DNA of 42,786 nucleotides from SIG78 sp045635745 (GCA_045635745.1 JAZTWG010000062.1:1-42786); one strand, 5' to 3'; shown: positions 15,989 through 24,860, counted from the first letter of the stretch. Numbers and translations are program-made. The notes: generated from the letters alone by a model not told the origin.

Positions 15989-16966
15989 TTATTTACAGTC
16001 GGAATAAGCTTTGCGTAATCTGGAGTTGAGTTCGTCGATAAATGCTTTTTCGCTGCCGGGGTTTTTCCCGACTTCAAGGTAGATACCCCAATCTTCATTT
16101 TCATTAACACGGTTGCCTGCGTAGTAATAGTTTTGAAATTTTTTATATTTGGATAAAGATATACATCCAAGAATAAAAGGTATCACAAAAAGTATGCCGC
16201 AGGCAAATACCATCACCCAGTCTTTGGTGCTTCTGATAATGCTGTATATCAGTAACAGGGTGCCAAGCCAGAATAATGCAGCAAAAGAAATACTGAAAAA
16301 ATTGCGGATATAATGCTTTTCCACATAGTGGTGAGTTCCCGGCACGACTGAAGCATAGTCGCAATAATTGCATTTTATGCCATCTTTATTGAACAAAACG
16401 ATTTCTTCATCGCGCAATTCGGCCAGGCCATTGTTAAATTGATGTCTTATAATTTCATGTTCGTTGGGTTCTACAAGATCATGATTGCAATGAGCAGCTA
16501 TTTTTTCAGCAATTTCAAGGGCTTCCAAGCGCTTGCCCCGCTCATATGGAATGCTGAATACCCCGGAATCTTTATTGTCAAAAACAAATTCTGAAATCAG
16601 ATTATTTTTTCTTATCTCCAGAATACAGAAAACAAAATACCATACAACTCCAATGGGTACGGCCAAAGCAGATGCCGCCGATATTATATTTTTTTCAAAA
16701 AACATCGCCAAAAGCATTACAAGCAAAACAAAAACAAATAAAACCGTTCCGATACAATATAAGGTCAACCGTACAAGAGATATTTCCGGCGCTTGAAATT
16801 CACTGAATTCCGGATTTATTTCATACAAATCAACAGTTGTTTCATCAGCGTATTTCCCCTTATGGTATCCAGTGATTTTGAGATATGGCCAAGTATCGGA
16901 ATAAGGGTATTGACAAATCTCATAATCGTAACTTTTTTTGTATAATTTTACGGTAAATTTGTCCAT
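15989..16966 (-). CDS. Membrane protein of unknown function, paralogue A
   Basis: A 325-residue protein. A soluble N-terminal part (to about 75) is followed by two membrane helices (about 80-105 and 110-135), a cytosolic middle of about 100 residues, a second helix pair (about 220-265) around NFFSISFAALFWLGTLLLIY and DWVMVFACGILFVIPFILGC, and a short charged C-tail. I recognise no family. It shares this layout and local sequence with the next upstream gene (HYIRNFF versus HKIRNFF; IIRSTKDWVMV versus AVDTRDWIIV; ELNSRLRKA versus ELQKRLNAA), so the two are diverged duplicates. ATG 16966 has AGGAAG ten bases upstream and is preferred over a start at 16999. Confidence 0.75.
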   Translation of the reverse strand: MDKFTVKLYKKSYDYEICQYPYSDTWPYLKITGYHKGKYADETTVDLYEINPEFSEFQAPEISLVRLTLYCIGTVLFVFVLLVMLLAMFFEKNIISAASALAVPIGVVWYFVFCILEIRKNNLISEFVFDNKDSGVFSIPYERGKRLEALEIAEKIAAHCNHDLVEPNEHEIIRHQFNNGLAELRDEEIVLFNKDGIKCNYCDYASVVPGTHHYVEKHYIRNFFSISFAALFWLGTLLLIYSIIRSTKDWVMVFACGILFVIPFILGCISLSKYKKFQNYYYAGNRVNENEDWGIYLEVGKNPGSEKAFIDELNSRLRKAYSDCK

Positions 16967-17038
16967 GAAAATGTCGCTTCCTGAGTGTTTGATCTGCACT
17001 TCAATATTCTTTTTTTCAGTTCGGACGGTCAGGTTTGC

Positions 17039-18037
17039 TTACATACAAGAGCGTGCCGCGTTCAGGCGTTTCTGCAATTCGCTGATAAACTCTCCGGTTT
17101 GGGCTTCGTTTTCTCCGGCTGCATCCAGATATACATCGTTGTTAACGGAGGCCGATGGGGGCGCAAAACGGTCTTGGATAAAATAGATATTTTCATTTTT
17201 CAGACGCTTCTTCCAGAAAAACACTCCCTGCACTCCGGGGAGTACGGCGCAAATGAACATGGCGCTGACAATGATCCAGTCTCTGGTATCGACAGCCGCA
17301 TAGATTATCAGCGCCAACGCCGGCAGCCACAGCAGCAATGCCAGAAATGTACAGAAAAAGTTTCTTATTTTATGACTTCGGTCTATGTGGATGATTTCAT
17401 CTGAAAGATCTTTGTAACTTACCGCACCTATTTTGACTGCTTCGGAATTATAAAATACCAGTTCACTTTCAGACAATTCGGCAAAAATATCGTTGAAACG
17501 CTGTTTTATATTTTTTTGCAGCTGTGCCGGCACAGGAGTGTTCCGGCAATATTCTGCAATCAATTTTGCCAGTTTATATGCCTGATTGCGGCGTTCAAGC
17601 TGATAAAGGATTTCAAACGCGGTGGTATCTGCTTTGAAATAGTAGAATACAAAAAATCCAAGCTGTTCGCGGGGCCGGGTTTTAAATATGTACTTGAAAC
17701 TGCTGTAAAAAAACGGTATCGGACCGGCCACCAGCACCAACAGCGAAATTTTCAGCTTGTTCAGCAGGGCCCCGTCGCCTTCAGCCCATACAAAGTAAAT
17801 ACCGAAAGTCAGCAGCAGCAATCCCAGTATCGCTGCGCTCCACGATAATAGCAGCGGAAAAAGACGGGATTTTTCAGGCAGACTTTCGCAGAATTCCGCA
17901 TTGACCTGCTGCAGATCCACATCTTGTGCAAAAACTGATTTCCAGAGTTTGCGGATAGTTATATGAAGAACTTTTTTCTCTTCGTTGAGTTCATAAATAC
18001 CTGTTCCTGCAACGCTTTTTATAACAAATTTATGCAT
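17039..18037 (-). CDS. Membrane protein of unknown function, paralogue B
   Basis: A 332-residue protein with the same plan as the gene at 15989-16966: soluble N-terminus, a helix pair (about 62-85 and 95-115), a long soluble middle (KAYLLAKLIAEYC-like region, actual text NQAYKLAKLIAEYC), a second helix pair near 235-280 and a C-terminal ELQKRLNAA stretch. GAGG lies 9 nt before ATG 18037. It begins 14 bp after rsmE, so the three genes are probably one transcription unit. The N-terminal part differs from that of its partner. Function unknown; nothing suggests transport or catalysis. Confidence 0.75.
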   Translation of the reverse strand: MHKFVIKSVAGTGIYELNEEKKVLHITIRKLWKSVFAQDVDLQQVNAEFCESLPEKSRLFPLLLSWSAAILGLLLLTFGIYFVWAEGDGALLNKLKISLLVLVAGPIPFFYSSFKYIFKTRPREQLGFFVFYYFKADTTAFEILYQLERRNQAYKLAKLIAEYCRNTPVPAQLQKNIKQRFNDIFAELSESELVFYNSEAVKIGAVSYKDLSDEIIHIDRSHKIRNFFCTFLALLLWLPALALIIYAAVDTRDWIIVSAMFICAVLPGVQGVFFWKKRLKNENIYFIQDRFAPPSASVNNDVYLDAAGENEAQTGEFISELQKRLNAARSCM

Positions 18038-18051
18038 GAATGATAACCTCT

Positions 18052-18759
18052 TCAGAGAAATTTGCCGAGTAATGCGGGCAACGCCACTTCGGTTCGCAAT
18101 ATCCGGCTGCCGAGTGTGCCGCCCTTTGCTCCGGTTTCGAGCAGACGGCTTACTTCGTAATCGGTGAATCCGCCTTCCGGACCTATCAGCAGCAATGCCG
18201 GTGTTTGCGGTTTGTCGGGGAAGGCTTCACCGCATGCCGGATGGGCTATATATACATGACGATTGTGACTCAAGCGGGGGAGTTCATCGTCGACAAACTT
18301 TTTGAAATATTTGTGATATTCCACTGCAGGCATAACTGTATCACAGCATTGTTCGAGTGCGGTTATGGCTTCGCGCTCGAATATTTCACTGCTCAGCACC
18401 GGACTGTCCCAGTAGCTTTTTTCCACTTTGAAAGAACCGAAAAATACAAGGTGTTTTACCCCCATGGTAATTGCTGTATGCAGCACTTTTTTATAAGTTT
18501 GCGGCCGCTGCATGGCACAGACCAATATCAGATCAAGCGGAGCCGGCGGTGGAGTGTCGAGCTCTAACCGGAGTTCGGCGCAATCGTCGCCGATAGTGAT
18601 TACTTCGCCTTTTCCCAGTTGGCCGTTGAGCAAACCGACTTTGCAGAGACTGCCAGGTTGGGATTTCAGGACTTTACGCATGTGTTCAAGGCGGTAATCG
18701 CTGAATTTTACGGTGTCAGGTGCGATAAAATCATTTTTTTTCAGCAATATGGTATTCAT
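18052..18759 (-). CDS. rsmE: 16S rRNA m3U1498 methyltransferase
   Basis: A 235-residue SPOUT-class methyltransferase that modifies U1498 of 16S rRNA in the decoding centre using S-adenosylmethionine. The trefoil-knot marks LLLIGPEGGFTDYEV and LGSRILRTEVALPALLG at the C-terminus are diagnostic. The N-terminal PUA-like RNA-binding domain (HMRKVLKSQPGSL) precedes it. Length is normal. It heads the minus-strand unit with the two paralogous membrane genes and is divergent from acpS with only 74 bp between start codons. Confidence 0.93.
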   Translation of the reverse strand: MNTILLKKNDFIAPDTVKFSDYRLEHMRKVLKSQPGSLCKVGLLNGQLGKGEVITIGDDCAELRLELDTPPPAPLDLILVCAMQRPQTYKKVLHTAITMGVKHLVFFGSFKVEKSYWDSPVLSSEIFEREAITALEQCCDTVMPAVEYHKYFKKFVDDELPRLSHNRHVYIAHPACGEAFPDKPQTPALLLIGPEGGFTDYEVSRLLETGAKGGTLGSRILRTEVALPALLGKFL

Positions 18760-18833
18760 AAAAAATTGCGTTCTTGGTTTAAAGGTATATATTACTCTGA
18801 TAATATAACTGAATTTTGAAAGTTTGCAAATCC

Positions 18834-19202
18834 ATGATCATCGGTATCGGTACAGATATAGTTGAAATCGCCCGGCTGGCAAAATCGCTGGATAGTGTTA
18901 AAACTCATTGTTTCAGCGCTCCGGAAATCGCTTATTGCGAGAAATTCCGCGATCCGCTTGTGCATTATGCCGGACGCTGGGCTGCCAAAGAGGCTTTGGC
19001 CAAGGCGCTGGGGTGTGGTTTCGGTGCCGGTTGTTCGTGGGAGGATCTGGAAATCAGCAACAATGAATGCGGCAGACCTGTCATGCATTTATCCGGTAAT
19101 GCGCTGCAGACTTTTGAACAACTTGGCGGCAAAACTATCCATTTGTCGATTTCACACGAAAAAAATTATGCTATGGCATTTGTAACGTTAGAAGGTGAAT
19201 GA
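18834..19202 (+). CDS. acpS: Holo-[acyl-carrier-protein] synthase
   Basis: A 122-residue phosphopantetheinyl transferase that moves 4'-phosphopantetheine from CoA to apo-ACP in fatty acid synthesis. It opens with the family start MIIGIGTDIVEIAR, with the Mg-binding Asp, and has RWAAKEALAKALG with the second metal-binding Glu; SISHEKNYAMAFV is the third motif. I use ATG 18834 because it gives the canonical N-terminus; a TTG at 18816 would add six residues. The stop overlaps the next gene's start as ATGA. Confidence 0.94.
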   Translation: MIIGIGTDIVEIARLAKSLDSVKTHCFSAPEIAYCEKFRDPLVHYAGRWAAKEALAKALGCGFGAGCSWEDLEISNNECGRPVMHLSGNALQTFEQLGGKTIHLSISHEKNYAMAFVTLEGE

Positions 19203-19756
19203 TGAACGAACTTTACAGCAGTAATAACAATCAATTCCGCTCCAGACGCCGCTGGATCTACATTATTTCAGCTTTGATAATATTATGTGTGCTCATGCTT
19301 TTGCCGGGCGCGGCCACAGCGCGCCTCTCGCTGGTGATCGCCAGCGAAAATCCGGCTGAAGTTGTGCTGACTCCACCCAAAGATTGCCGGTTGGAGAAAG
19401 TGTATTTCAAAGCCAATGAGCATGTGCCGCGGCAGGGCAAACTGGTTACTCTGGTTGTCAATGGTTTTGAGTTTCCGGTAGCGGACTTTGAAAAACTTGC
19501 TGCCGCAGATGAACCCGCTGAACTTGGCATTGAATACAAGCATGCGCCGGTGGATTGGGAAAAACTCAAAGGTGCCAAATCTCTTACAGTTTCTTACAAA
19601 GATGTAAATGAAAAACTGCAGCGTTATGATCTTGAGCTGGTTTTTTATCTCAGCGGCAATCCAGATAAAATCAAAAACTGGCAGAATTTTGTAAAATTGC
19701 ATCCGCAAAAACTTCCGGTAATGGTCAGAAAATCTGATTCCGCAACGGAAAAATAA
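19199..19756 (+). CDS. N-terminally anchored hypothetical protein
   Basis: A 185-residue protein with a basic stretch (RSRRRW) and one hydrophobic helix at about 21-42 (IYIISALIILCVLMLLPGAA), then a soluble part of about 140 residues that should lie outside the inner membrane. The soluble part looks beta-rich (TLVVNGFEFPVADF) and has no known motif. It overlaps acpS by 4 nt, so the two are translationally coupled. I do not recognise a family. Confidence 0.75.
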   Translation: MMNELYSSNNNQFRSRRRWIYIISALIILCVLMLLPGAATARLSLVIASENPAEVVLTPPKDCRLEKVYFKANEHVPRQGKLVTLVVNGFEFPVADFEKLAAADEPAELGIEYKHAPVDWEKLKGAKSLTVSYKDVNEKLQRYDLELVFYLSGNPDKIKNWQNFVKLHPQKLPVMVRKSDSATEK

Positions 19757-19790
19757 TATTTACAAAATGTTTATTGCCGCAAGTGTTGCA

Positions 19791-20477
19791 TCAGAGCAGC
19801 GATCTGATCATCTTACTTGAATTCCGGCGCAGAAATTCTATACGCAAATCGCCGTTATCTGCAGATTGCAGCGAGGTTATCATTTCCAACGCATTCCGGA
19901 GCTTCCGGTCTTTGGCTATGTGTTCATTCAGTTCTTCGTTCAAAGCTTTTTCCACTGCTTTATCCGGCAGCGGCAGTTTGCCCAGACGGCTTTGGGTTAC
20001 TTGTATATAGAGTTTTCCCCGGTCGATCGATGGCGTGAGTCGGGCGTAAAAATTCAAATACATACCAGCAAATTTGATGGAGCATCCCGCTTGACATTTA
20101 CCGTTATCCCACTTGGCATAGATTTGCGGATCGGGTTCTTTCTTTTTATTGGCGTAGGCGCGCAGCCCCACCGCCAGCATAGCATTGACTTCGCCGGAAT
20201 TGAAAGTTATTGAAGTTGTTTCATTGCCGTTACGCGATTTACGCTGTTGATTTACAACCGCAAATATTTTGCCGGCGCAACTGGCCATGGCAATACTTTC
20301 TGATGCATCCGGCCATGCCGGCACGCTGTTCACCGGACGGTACTGGACAATGGTCAGAAAAAGCACAGCCATTACGCAGATTACGAAAAAAATCACGGCC
20401 TGAAGTGCTGTATTGCGTTTGTTTTTCCTGATACGTGTTGTTCCCTGCTTTTTGGTGCAAGTCGTTTCTCTGGACAT
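19791..20477 (-). CDS. Membrane-anchored protein, possibly YpmS/DUF2140-like
   Basis: A 228-residue protein with a strongly basic N-terminus (TRIRKNKRN), one membrane helix at about 25-45 and an exported soluble domain. The segment SITFNSGEVNAML, then NFYARLTPSIDRGKLYIQV and LGKLPLP, resembles the general pattern of YpmS/DUF2140-type exported proteins; this is a tentative likeness. AGGAG lies 7 nt before ATG 20477. It follows the hlyD-type gene on the same strand, but a terminator stands between them, so it may or may not belong to the exporter. Confidence 0.7.
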   Translation of the reverse strand: MSRETTCTKKQGTTRIRKNKRNTALQAVIFFVICVMAVLFLTIVQYRPVNSVPAWPDASESIAMASCAGKIFAVVNQQRKSRNGNETTSITFNSGEVNAMLAVGLRAYANKKKEPDPQIYAKWDNGKCQAGCSIKFAGMYLNFYARLTPSIDRGKLYIQVTQSRLGKLPLPDKAVEKALNEELNEHIAKDRKLRNALEMITSLQSADNGDLRIEFLRRNSSKMIRSLL

Positions 20478-20491
20478 ATTTTTGCTCCTGG

Positions 20492-20524
20492 AAAAAAGCC
20501 GCCATCTCGGAAAAGACAGCGGCT
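20492..20524 (-). terminator. Terminator after the HlyD-type adaptor gene
   Basis: On the minus strand AGCCGC (20524-20519) pairs with GCGGCT (20502-20497) and is followed by a T run (20497-20492). It separates the exporter pair from the downstream anchored-protein gene, whose ribosome-binding site begins immediately after. Confidence 0.65.
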
Positions 20525-20537
20525 TGAGGTTTGGGGT

Positions 20538-21926
20538 TTACGGTTCTCTTGCAGTTTCATCCAAAGCTTTGATCAATGGATAAATCAGATATTCGATGAT
20601 CCGGCGGCGACCCGCTTTGATTTCTGCCGTGGCTTCCATACCCGGGATCAGACGGAATTTTTCCGGCTGATTACGCAATTTCCCGTTGAGGGTGATGCGC
20701 GCGCGGTAGTAGGTCGGACTCTGTCCGATATCGGCACGTCCCTGCATGGTGAAGGTGTCTTCGGATATATTGCGCACGATACCGTTCAAGGTGTCGTATT
20801 TCTGGAACGGATATGCCGAAAGCTTGATCCGTACTTCCGAGCCGATCTGCACTTTGGCAATATCCTGCGGACGGATCTCGGCTTCCAATTCCGCATGACC
20901 ATCCAACGGAATCAGCGTGATCAATGCTTCAGCTTCGCGCACTGCCGAGCCGGCGGAAAATGCCGCGATTTCGTGCACCACCGCTTCACAGGGAGCGCGC
21001 AGATAAAGTGAATCTATACGCAACTGATGTTTTTCGTACTGGCGCTGATTGGCGGAGAGTTCACGCTCGGTTTCCACCAGCTGTTCGGAGATGCTGTTGC
21101 GCCATTCTTCGATGAATGAATTGCGCGAAGACAACGTGCTGCCTCGCTGGTGCTGCAGTTCGAGCAGCGCATTTTCCAACTCATCAATGGTTGCTTCCAT
21201 CTGCATACGCGAGAGCTTCAGTTCAATATATTCTTTGAGGGTGGTCACCTTCTGTTTATACATGGCATCGAAAGTATCTTCCAGCGTTTTGATCTCTTTC
21301 AGCCGTTTGCGCTGATTACTCATGGAGTCTTCGCGGGTTTTGCGCGAAGCATCTATCTGCTTGAGAGTTTCATCAAAGTAGCTCAAGCGTTCGCGGTAGT
21401 AATCTTTGCGCTGTTTGAAAATAGCTTCCTGCAGCTGCGGAAAACGCTTGTTGCTGGAGGCTTTGTAATCGGTGTGGTTGAACTCGGCCTGCAGTCGGGC
21501 AAACTTTGCTGAAAGTGTTTCCAGTTCCAGCTGCAGCCGTTCAGCTTCGGCAATGTTGATCGTGGGATCAAAGGTTATCAAAATCTGGTTGGGTTTGACC
21601 ACTTCGCCCAACTTTACATTGATCTCTTTGATCATGGTCAGTTCCAGCGGTTTCATTACGATGGTCTGCTTGTCGCTGACCACTTTGCCGTTGCCGGTTA
21701 CGATCACATCCACTTTGCCCAGCGTTGCCCAGACCAGGGCTCCGGTCAGGAAAATAAACGCAAATACCACGCTGTAACGCGCCCAGAGCGGCAGCCGCTC
21801 ATTGGCGATTTCCAACGCATCGGGCTGATATTCGATGGCTTCTGCCGGAATATCAGGTGCATCCCAGTTCATGAATTTCAGGAACTTTTTCCACACTCCA
21901 AATGTAAAAGGAAATTTATGTTTCAT
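20538..21926 (-). CDS. HlyD-family type I secretion membrane fusion protein
   Basis: A 462-residue periplasmic adaptor. A short cytosolic start is followed by one membrane helix at about 50-70 (YSVVFAFIFLTGALVWA). Next come the biotinyl-lipoyl-like half (DVIVTGNGKVV and VKLGEVVKPNQILITFD), long coiled coils (about 110-290), the second lipoyl half (LRAPCEAVVHEIAAFSAGSAV) and a beta-barrel region ending in PGMEATAEIKAGRRRIIEYLIYPL. That ending is the typical close of HlyD/PrtE-type adaptors. It links the inner-membrane ABC exporter to an outer-membrane TolC channel, not found here. ATG 21926 is chosen with GGAG 7 nt upstream. It starts 20 bp after the exporter gene's stop. Confidence 0.92.
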   Translation of the reverse strand: MKHKFPFTFGVWKKFLKFMNWDAPDIPAEAIEYQPDALEIANERLPLWARYSVVFAFIFLTGALVWATLGKVDVIVTGNGKVVSDKQTIVMKPLELTMIKEINVKLGEVVKPNQILITFDPTINIAEAERLQLELETLSAKFARLQAEFNHTDYKASSNKRFPQLQEAIFKQRKDYYRERLSYFDETLKQIDASRKTREDSMSNQRKRLKEIKTLEDTFDAMYKQKVTTLKEYIELKLSRMQMEATIDELENALLELQHQRGSTLSSRNSFIEEWRNSISEQLVETERELSANQRQYEKHQLRIDSLYLRAPCEAVVHEIAAFSAGSAVREAEALITLIPLDGHAELEAEIRPQDIAKVQIGSEVRIKLSAYPFQKYDTLNGIVRNISEDTFTMQGRADIGQSPTYYRARITLNGKLRNQPEKFRLIPGMEATAEIKAGRRRIIEYLIYPLIKALDETAREP

Positions 21927-21946
21927 AATTTTTCTCCGGCTCCTTT

Positions 21947-24499
21947 TCAATTCTGGTCAATACGCATTTGCTGGTGCCAGAACTCGCGGTAAGTTCCCGG
22001 CTGGTTCAACAATTCCTGATGGGTTCCCATCGAGGAGATCTTGCCGCTGTCGATCACTACGATCTGATCGGCGCCGGAAACAATACTCAAACGGTGCGAA
22101 ATAATCAGCACTGTACGCCCGCGGGCAATAGATTTGAGGTTGTTCTGGATCACCAATTCGCTTTCCGGGTCAAGGGCGCTGGTCGCTTCGTCAAAGATCA
22201 GCACCGGCGGATTGTTCAGCAGCGCTCTGGCAATAGCCAGACGCTGTTTCTGCCCACCGGAAAGGTTGGAAGCATTTTCTTCGAGCATGGTATCGTAACC
22301 ACGCGGCAGTTTCTGTACAAACTCATCGGCGCCGGCAAGTTTTGCCGCGTAGATGATCTCTTCAATAGAAGCATTGCGTTTGGTCAAACTGATATTTTCA
22401 CGCACGGTGCCGGAGAAAAAGTAGTTTTCCTGCAGCACTACCCCGATGGAACTGCGCAAGTGCGATTTGTCGATTTCGCGCAAATCGATGCCGTCGATTT
22501 TGATCAATCCCTGAACCACAGGGTACAAACCCTGCAGCAGTTTGGTGATCGTGGTCTTGCCTGAGCCGGATCGGCCCACGATACCCACAGTCATGCCCGG
22601 TTTGATCGACAGCGAAAGATCTTTGATTACTGCCGGCAGGTCAGGGCGATACTGGAATGTTACATGTTCAAAATCAACTGCCCCTTTAAGCGGATTGCGT
22701 ACACCGCCGCCCTGAGGTTCCACCGGGGTGTTCATAACCACACCCAGCATCTTTACCGACAAAGCTATCTGCTGATACTCGTGGATCAAACCCACCAGTT
22801 TGACCAGCGGACCGGTTACCCGGTTGGCCAGCATCTGGAACGCGATCAAAGCACCCACGGTTATCTGGTGTTCAAAAACCAGCAATGCTCCCAGCCAGAT
22901 AACTGTGATGGTCATCATCATTTCCAGCACATGGCTTATACTTTTGGCGGTCATGGAAATCTTGCCTACCCGGAAGTAGCTCTTGACGGCGTAAGCGGTC
23001 GAATCATCCCAATGTTTTTCTTCCACCGGCTCAAGTGCCAGCGATTTTACCGTACGCACACCGTGGATAGCCTCCACAAGCATGCTCTGGCGTTTCCCTT
23101 CGGCCTGATACAATTCGTTCAAACGGGTTTGGAACGGTTTGATCAGACAGGCGATCACCAGCGCCATCAGAGCCGAAAATCCGATAACCACCAGTGTAAG
23201 TTCCACCGTGTAAAGCAGCAGCATAGGTATAAAGATACACAGAGAACAGAGATCAAGGAAGGTAAAGAACAAGTTGCCCGACAGAAATCCGCGGATCTTT
23301 TCGGTTTGCTGCATGTGTTTGAGCAACACCCCGGAAGGAACGCGCTCGAAAAAATCCACCGGCAGCCGCATCAGATGGCGGAAGGTTTTGGTTGCTGTGG
23401 CCACGTCGATCTTATTGGTGGCAAACAACAGAAAGTAACTGCGCAGATAATCCAGAAACCCATTGAATATAACTGTGGCAATAATGCCGATGCCCAGCAC
23501 ATTCAATGTGTTGTAGGATTTATTGATAAGCACTTTATCCACTACGATCTGGAAGAAAAGCGGCACGATCAGCGAAAGGATCGTGATCATGGCCACAGTC
23601 AGCGCTATCTGGGCAAAAACTCCGCGGAGTTTGAAAAATTCCGGCAAAAACCATGCCAGCGAAAACGGACGGTCTTCATCGGTGAGTTTATAGCGGCGCT
23701 TGAGCAAAATGACTTCATGGGTAAGCTCTCTGGCGGCGGTTTCTTCATCCATAAAAGTAAACCGCGATTCGGCACTGGTATTTTCCGGATCGAGCAGTAC
23801 CAGTTCGATCTTTTCGTCTTCGGTGGGGCGCACCCCGCAGATCACCACATATTTGCCGTTGTTTTTTCTGCCCATAGCCGGATAGGCCTGATGCAGTTTG
23901 ATGAGCTTGCCGAACTGCATTTTCACCTTGCGGCTCTTGAGTTCGTAGCTGTCGGCGATCGCCCGCAGCAGCGAGAGGCGCGGTTCTTCCGTATCTATGG
24001 CAAAATCGTGCATCACCCGGCGCAGGTCCATGGAGATATTGTGATGACGGGCGATGGCGCACAAACAGAAAAGTGCGCTCTGTTCCTGCGTGTCGATTTC
24101 CTGCAGATTGCGGAATATTATTACCGTATCTCCGACGCGTTCCAACAGCTGCTCTTTCTTTACCAGCAGGCTTTTGCGGCACGACGGATCGAAGATGCCC
24201 ACGGCTTCTTCCCTGACTATCTGCTGGGTGCGCATGATCAGGATCCAGGTGTTGTTGTTGAGTTTCAGCAGCGCCGGACCATTGTAACTTTTGGATATTT
24301 CAGGCAGATCGCTGAATTTTTCCGGACGCAAATCGTTTGCCGAAGCAAGTTCCATAAGCACATCTGCTTCTTCGGTGCGGCAGCGTTCGCGCAATTCATC
24401 AGTCAGCAGCGCATCATAGTTTACATTGCGTCGGAACTGTGCGAATATCTTGCGCAAGCACTCTATTCCGCTTAGTGCATTGAGTTGAATTTCTGACAT
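21947..24499 (-). CDS. Type I secretion ABC exporter with two degenerate C39-like domains
   Basis: An 850-residue inner-membrane ATP-driven exporter. The six-helix membrane domain spans about 285-575. The ATPase has Walker A GRSGSGKTT near 641, the signature LSGGQKQRLAIARALL near 745 and Walker B VLIFDEATSALD. The unusual part is the first 275 residues, which hold two successive C39-peptidase-like folds (about 7-130 and 140-272). They share the pattern CL (14 and 145), PA, NN, a W/Y-hydrophobic strand, and DP (104 and 237). In both, the catalytic Cys position is Ser (S10, S141) and the catalytic His position is Thr or Lys (T84, K216), so neither can cleave leaders. This is the state of CLD domains in RTX and adhesin exporters. 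ATG 24499 is preferred over 24589. Confidence 0.92.
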   Translation of the reverse strand: MSEIQLNALSGIECLRKIFAQFRRNVNYDALLTDELRERCRTEEADVLMELASANDLRPEKFSDLPEISKSYNGPALLKLNNNTWILIMRTQQIVREEAVGIFDPSCRKSLLVKKEQLLERVGDTVIIFRNLQEIDTQEQSALFCLCAIARHHNISMDLRRVMHDFAIDTEEPRLSLLRAIADSYELKSRKVKMQFGKLIKLHQAYPAMGRKNNGKYVVICGVRPTEDEKIELVLLDPENTSAESRFTFMDEETAARELTHEVILLKRRYKLTDEDRPFSLAWFLPEFFKLRGVFAQIALTVAMITILSLIVPLFFQIVVDKVLINKSYNTLNVLGIGIIATVIFNGFLDYLRSYFLLFATNKIDVATATKTFRHLMRLPVDFFERVPSGVLLKHMQQTEKIRGFLSGNLFFTFLDLCSLCIFIPMLLLYTVELTLVVIGFSALMALVIACLIKPFQTRLNELYQAEGKRQSMLVEAIHGVRTVKSLALEPVEEKHWDDSTAYAVKSYFRVGKISMTAKSISHVLEMMMTITVIWLGALLVFEHQITVGALIAFQMLANRVTGPLVKLVGLIHEYQQIALSVKMLGVVMNTPVEPQGGGVRNPLKGAVDFEHVTFQYRPDLPAVIKDLSLSIKPGMTVGIVGRSGSGKTTITKLLQGLYPVVQGLIKIDGIDLREIDKSHLRSSIGVVLQENYFFSGTVRENISLTKRNASIEEIIYAAKLAGADEFVQKLPRGYDTMLEENASNLSGGQKQRLAIARALLNNPPVLIFDEATSALDPESELVIQNNLKSIARGRTVLIISHRLSIVSGADQIVVIDSGKISSMGTHQELLNQPGTYREFWHQQMRIDQN

Positions 24500-24519
24500 A
24501 TAAAAACCCCGATGTAAAG

Positions 24520-24585
24520 GCCGGAAATCCGGCTGTTTTATTACAACACAAAATACCCAGCGGGTTTTTCTGCTTCCCGAGGGTA
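24520..24585 (-). promoter_or_regulatory. Two hairpins in the leader of the exporter mRNA
   Basis: GCCGGA (24520-24525) pairs with TCCGGC (24528-24533). TACCC plus CGGG (24554-24564) pair with CCCG plus GGGTA (24576-24585), giving a nested stem with small bulges. Both lie in the roughly 110-nt leader between the proposed promoter and ATG 24499. They match no riboswitch class I know. They could control stability or translation, and neither is followed by a T run. Confidence 0.4.
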
Positions 24586-24614
24586 ACAAGCTTACGCCAA
24601 TTTGATTTGTTTAT

Positions 24615-24642
24615 AAGATAGCACAACCTTGGGATTTTACAA
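24615..24642 (-). promoter_or_regulatory. Candidate promoter of the exporter operon
   Basis: On the minus strand TTGTAA (24642-24637), a 16-bp spacer and TATCTT (24620-24615). It fits the TTGYAA form seen before other genes in the window, with a weaker -10. Confidence 0.35.
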
Positions 24643-24689
24643 GTATATATGCCTTATTAATCTGCTTTGACATAGTCTCGCTGTTCAAC

Positions 24690-24860
24690 AGCACCCGCGG
24701 CGCAGCTGCGAAGCCCGGTCAGGGCCCGTCTTCATTGTATTACGCCGTGGCAAGCCGCGAACGCATGGGAGGGCAGTTTGCCGGATACATTCCGGCAAAC
24801 CCGAGGCAGCAAGCTGCGAGGTCGAACGGAGTGGAACGCTAGGGATCCGGCGTTTGAGGA
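24690..24860. other. GC-rich, structured intergenic block of unknown nature
   Basis: This stretch is clearly richer in G and C than its AT-rich flanks. It contains a perfect 10-bp hairpin, GTTTGCCGGA (24776-24785) with TCCGGCAAAC (24791-24800). GCAGC-AA-GCTGC at 24806-24817 forms a smaller one. A minus-strand frame of 80 codons crosses it, but its composition (runs of Arg, Ser, Pro) looks spurious. It could be a dispersed repeat, a degraded insertion, or a structured RNA. The rest of the 489-bp gap between 24500 and 24988 holds only a promoter, leader and terminator. Confidence 0.4.

Noticed and set aside
22664..24475. A 603-codon forward frame opposite the ABC exporter gene
   Set aside because: Its product is dominated by Gln, His and Phe without any motif, while the reverse strand encodes an unmistakable ABC transporter.
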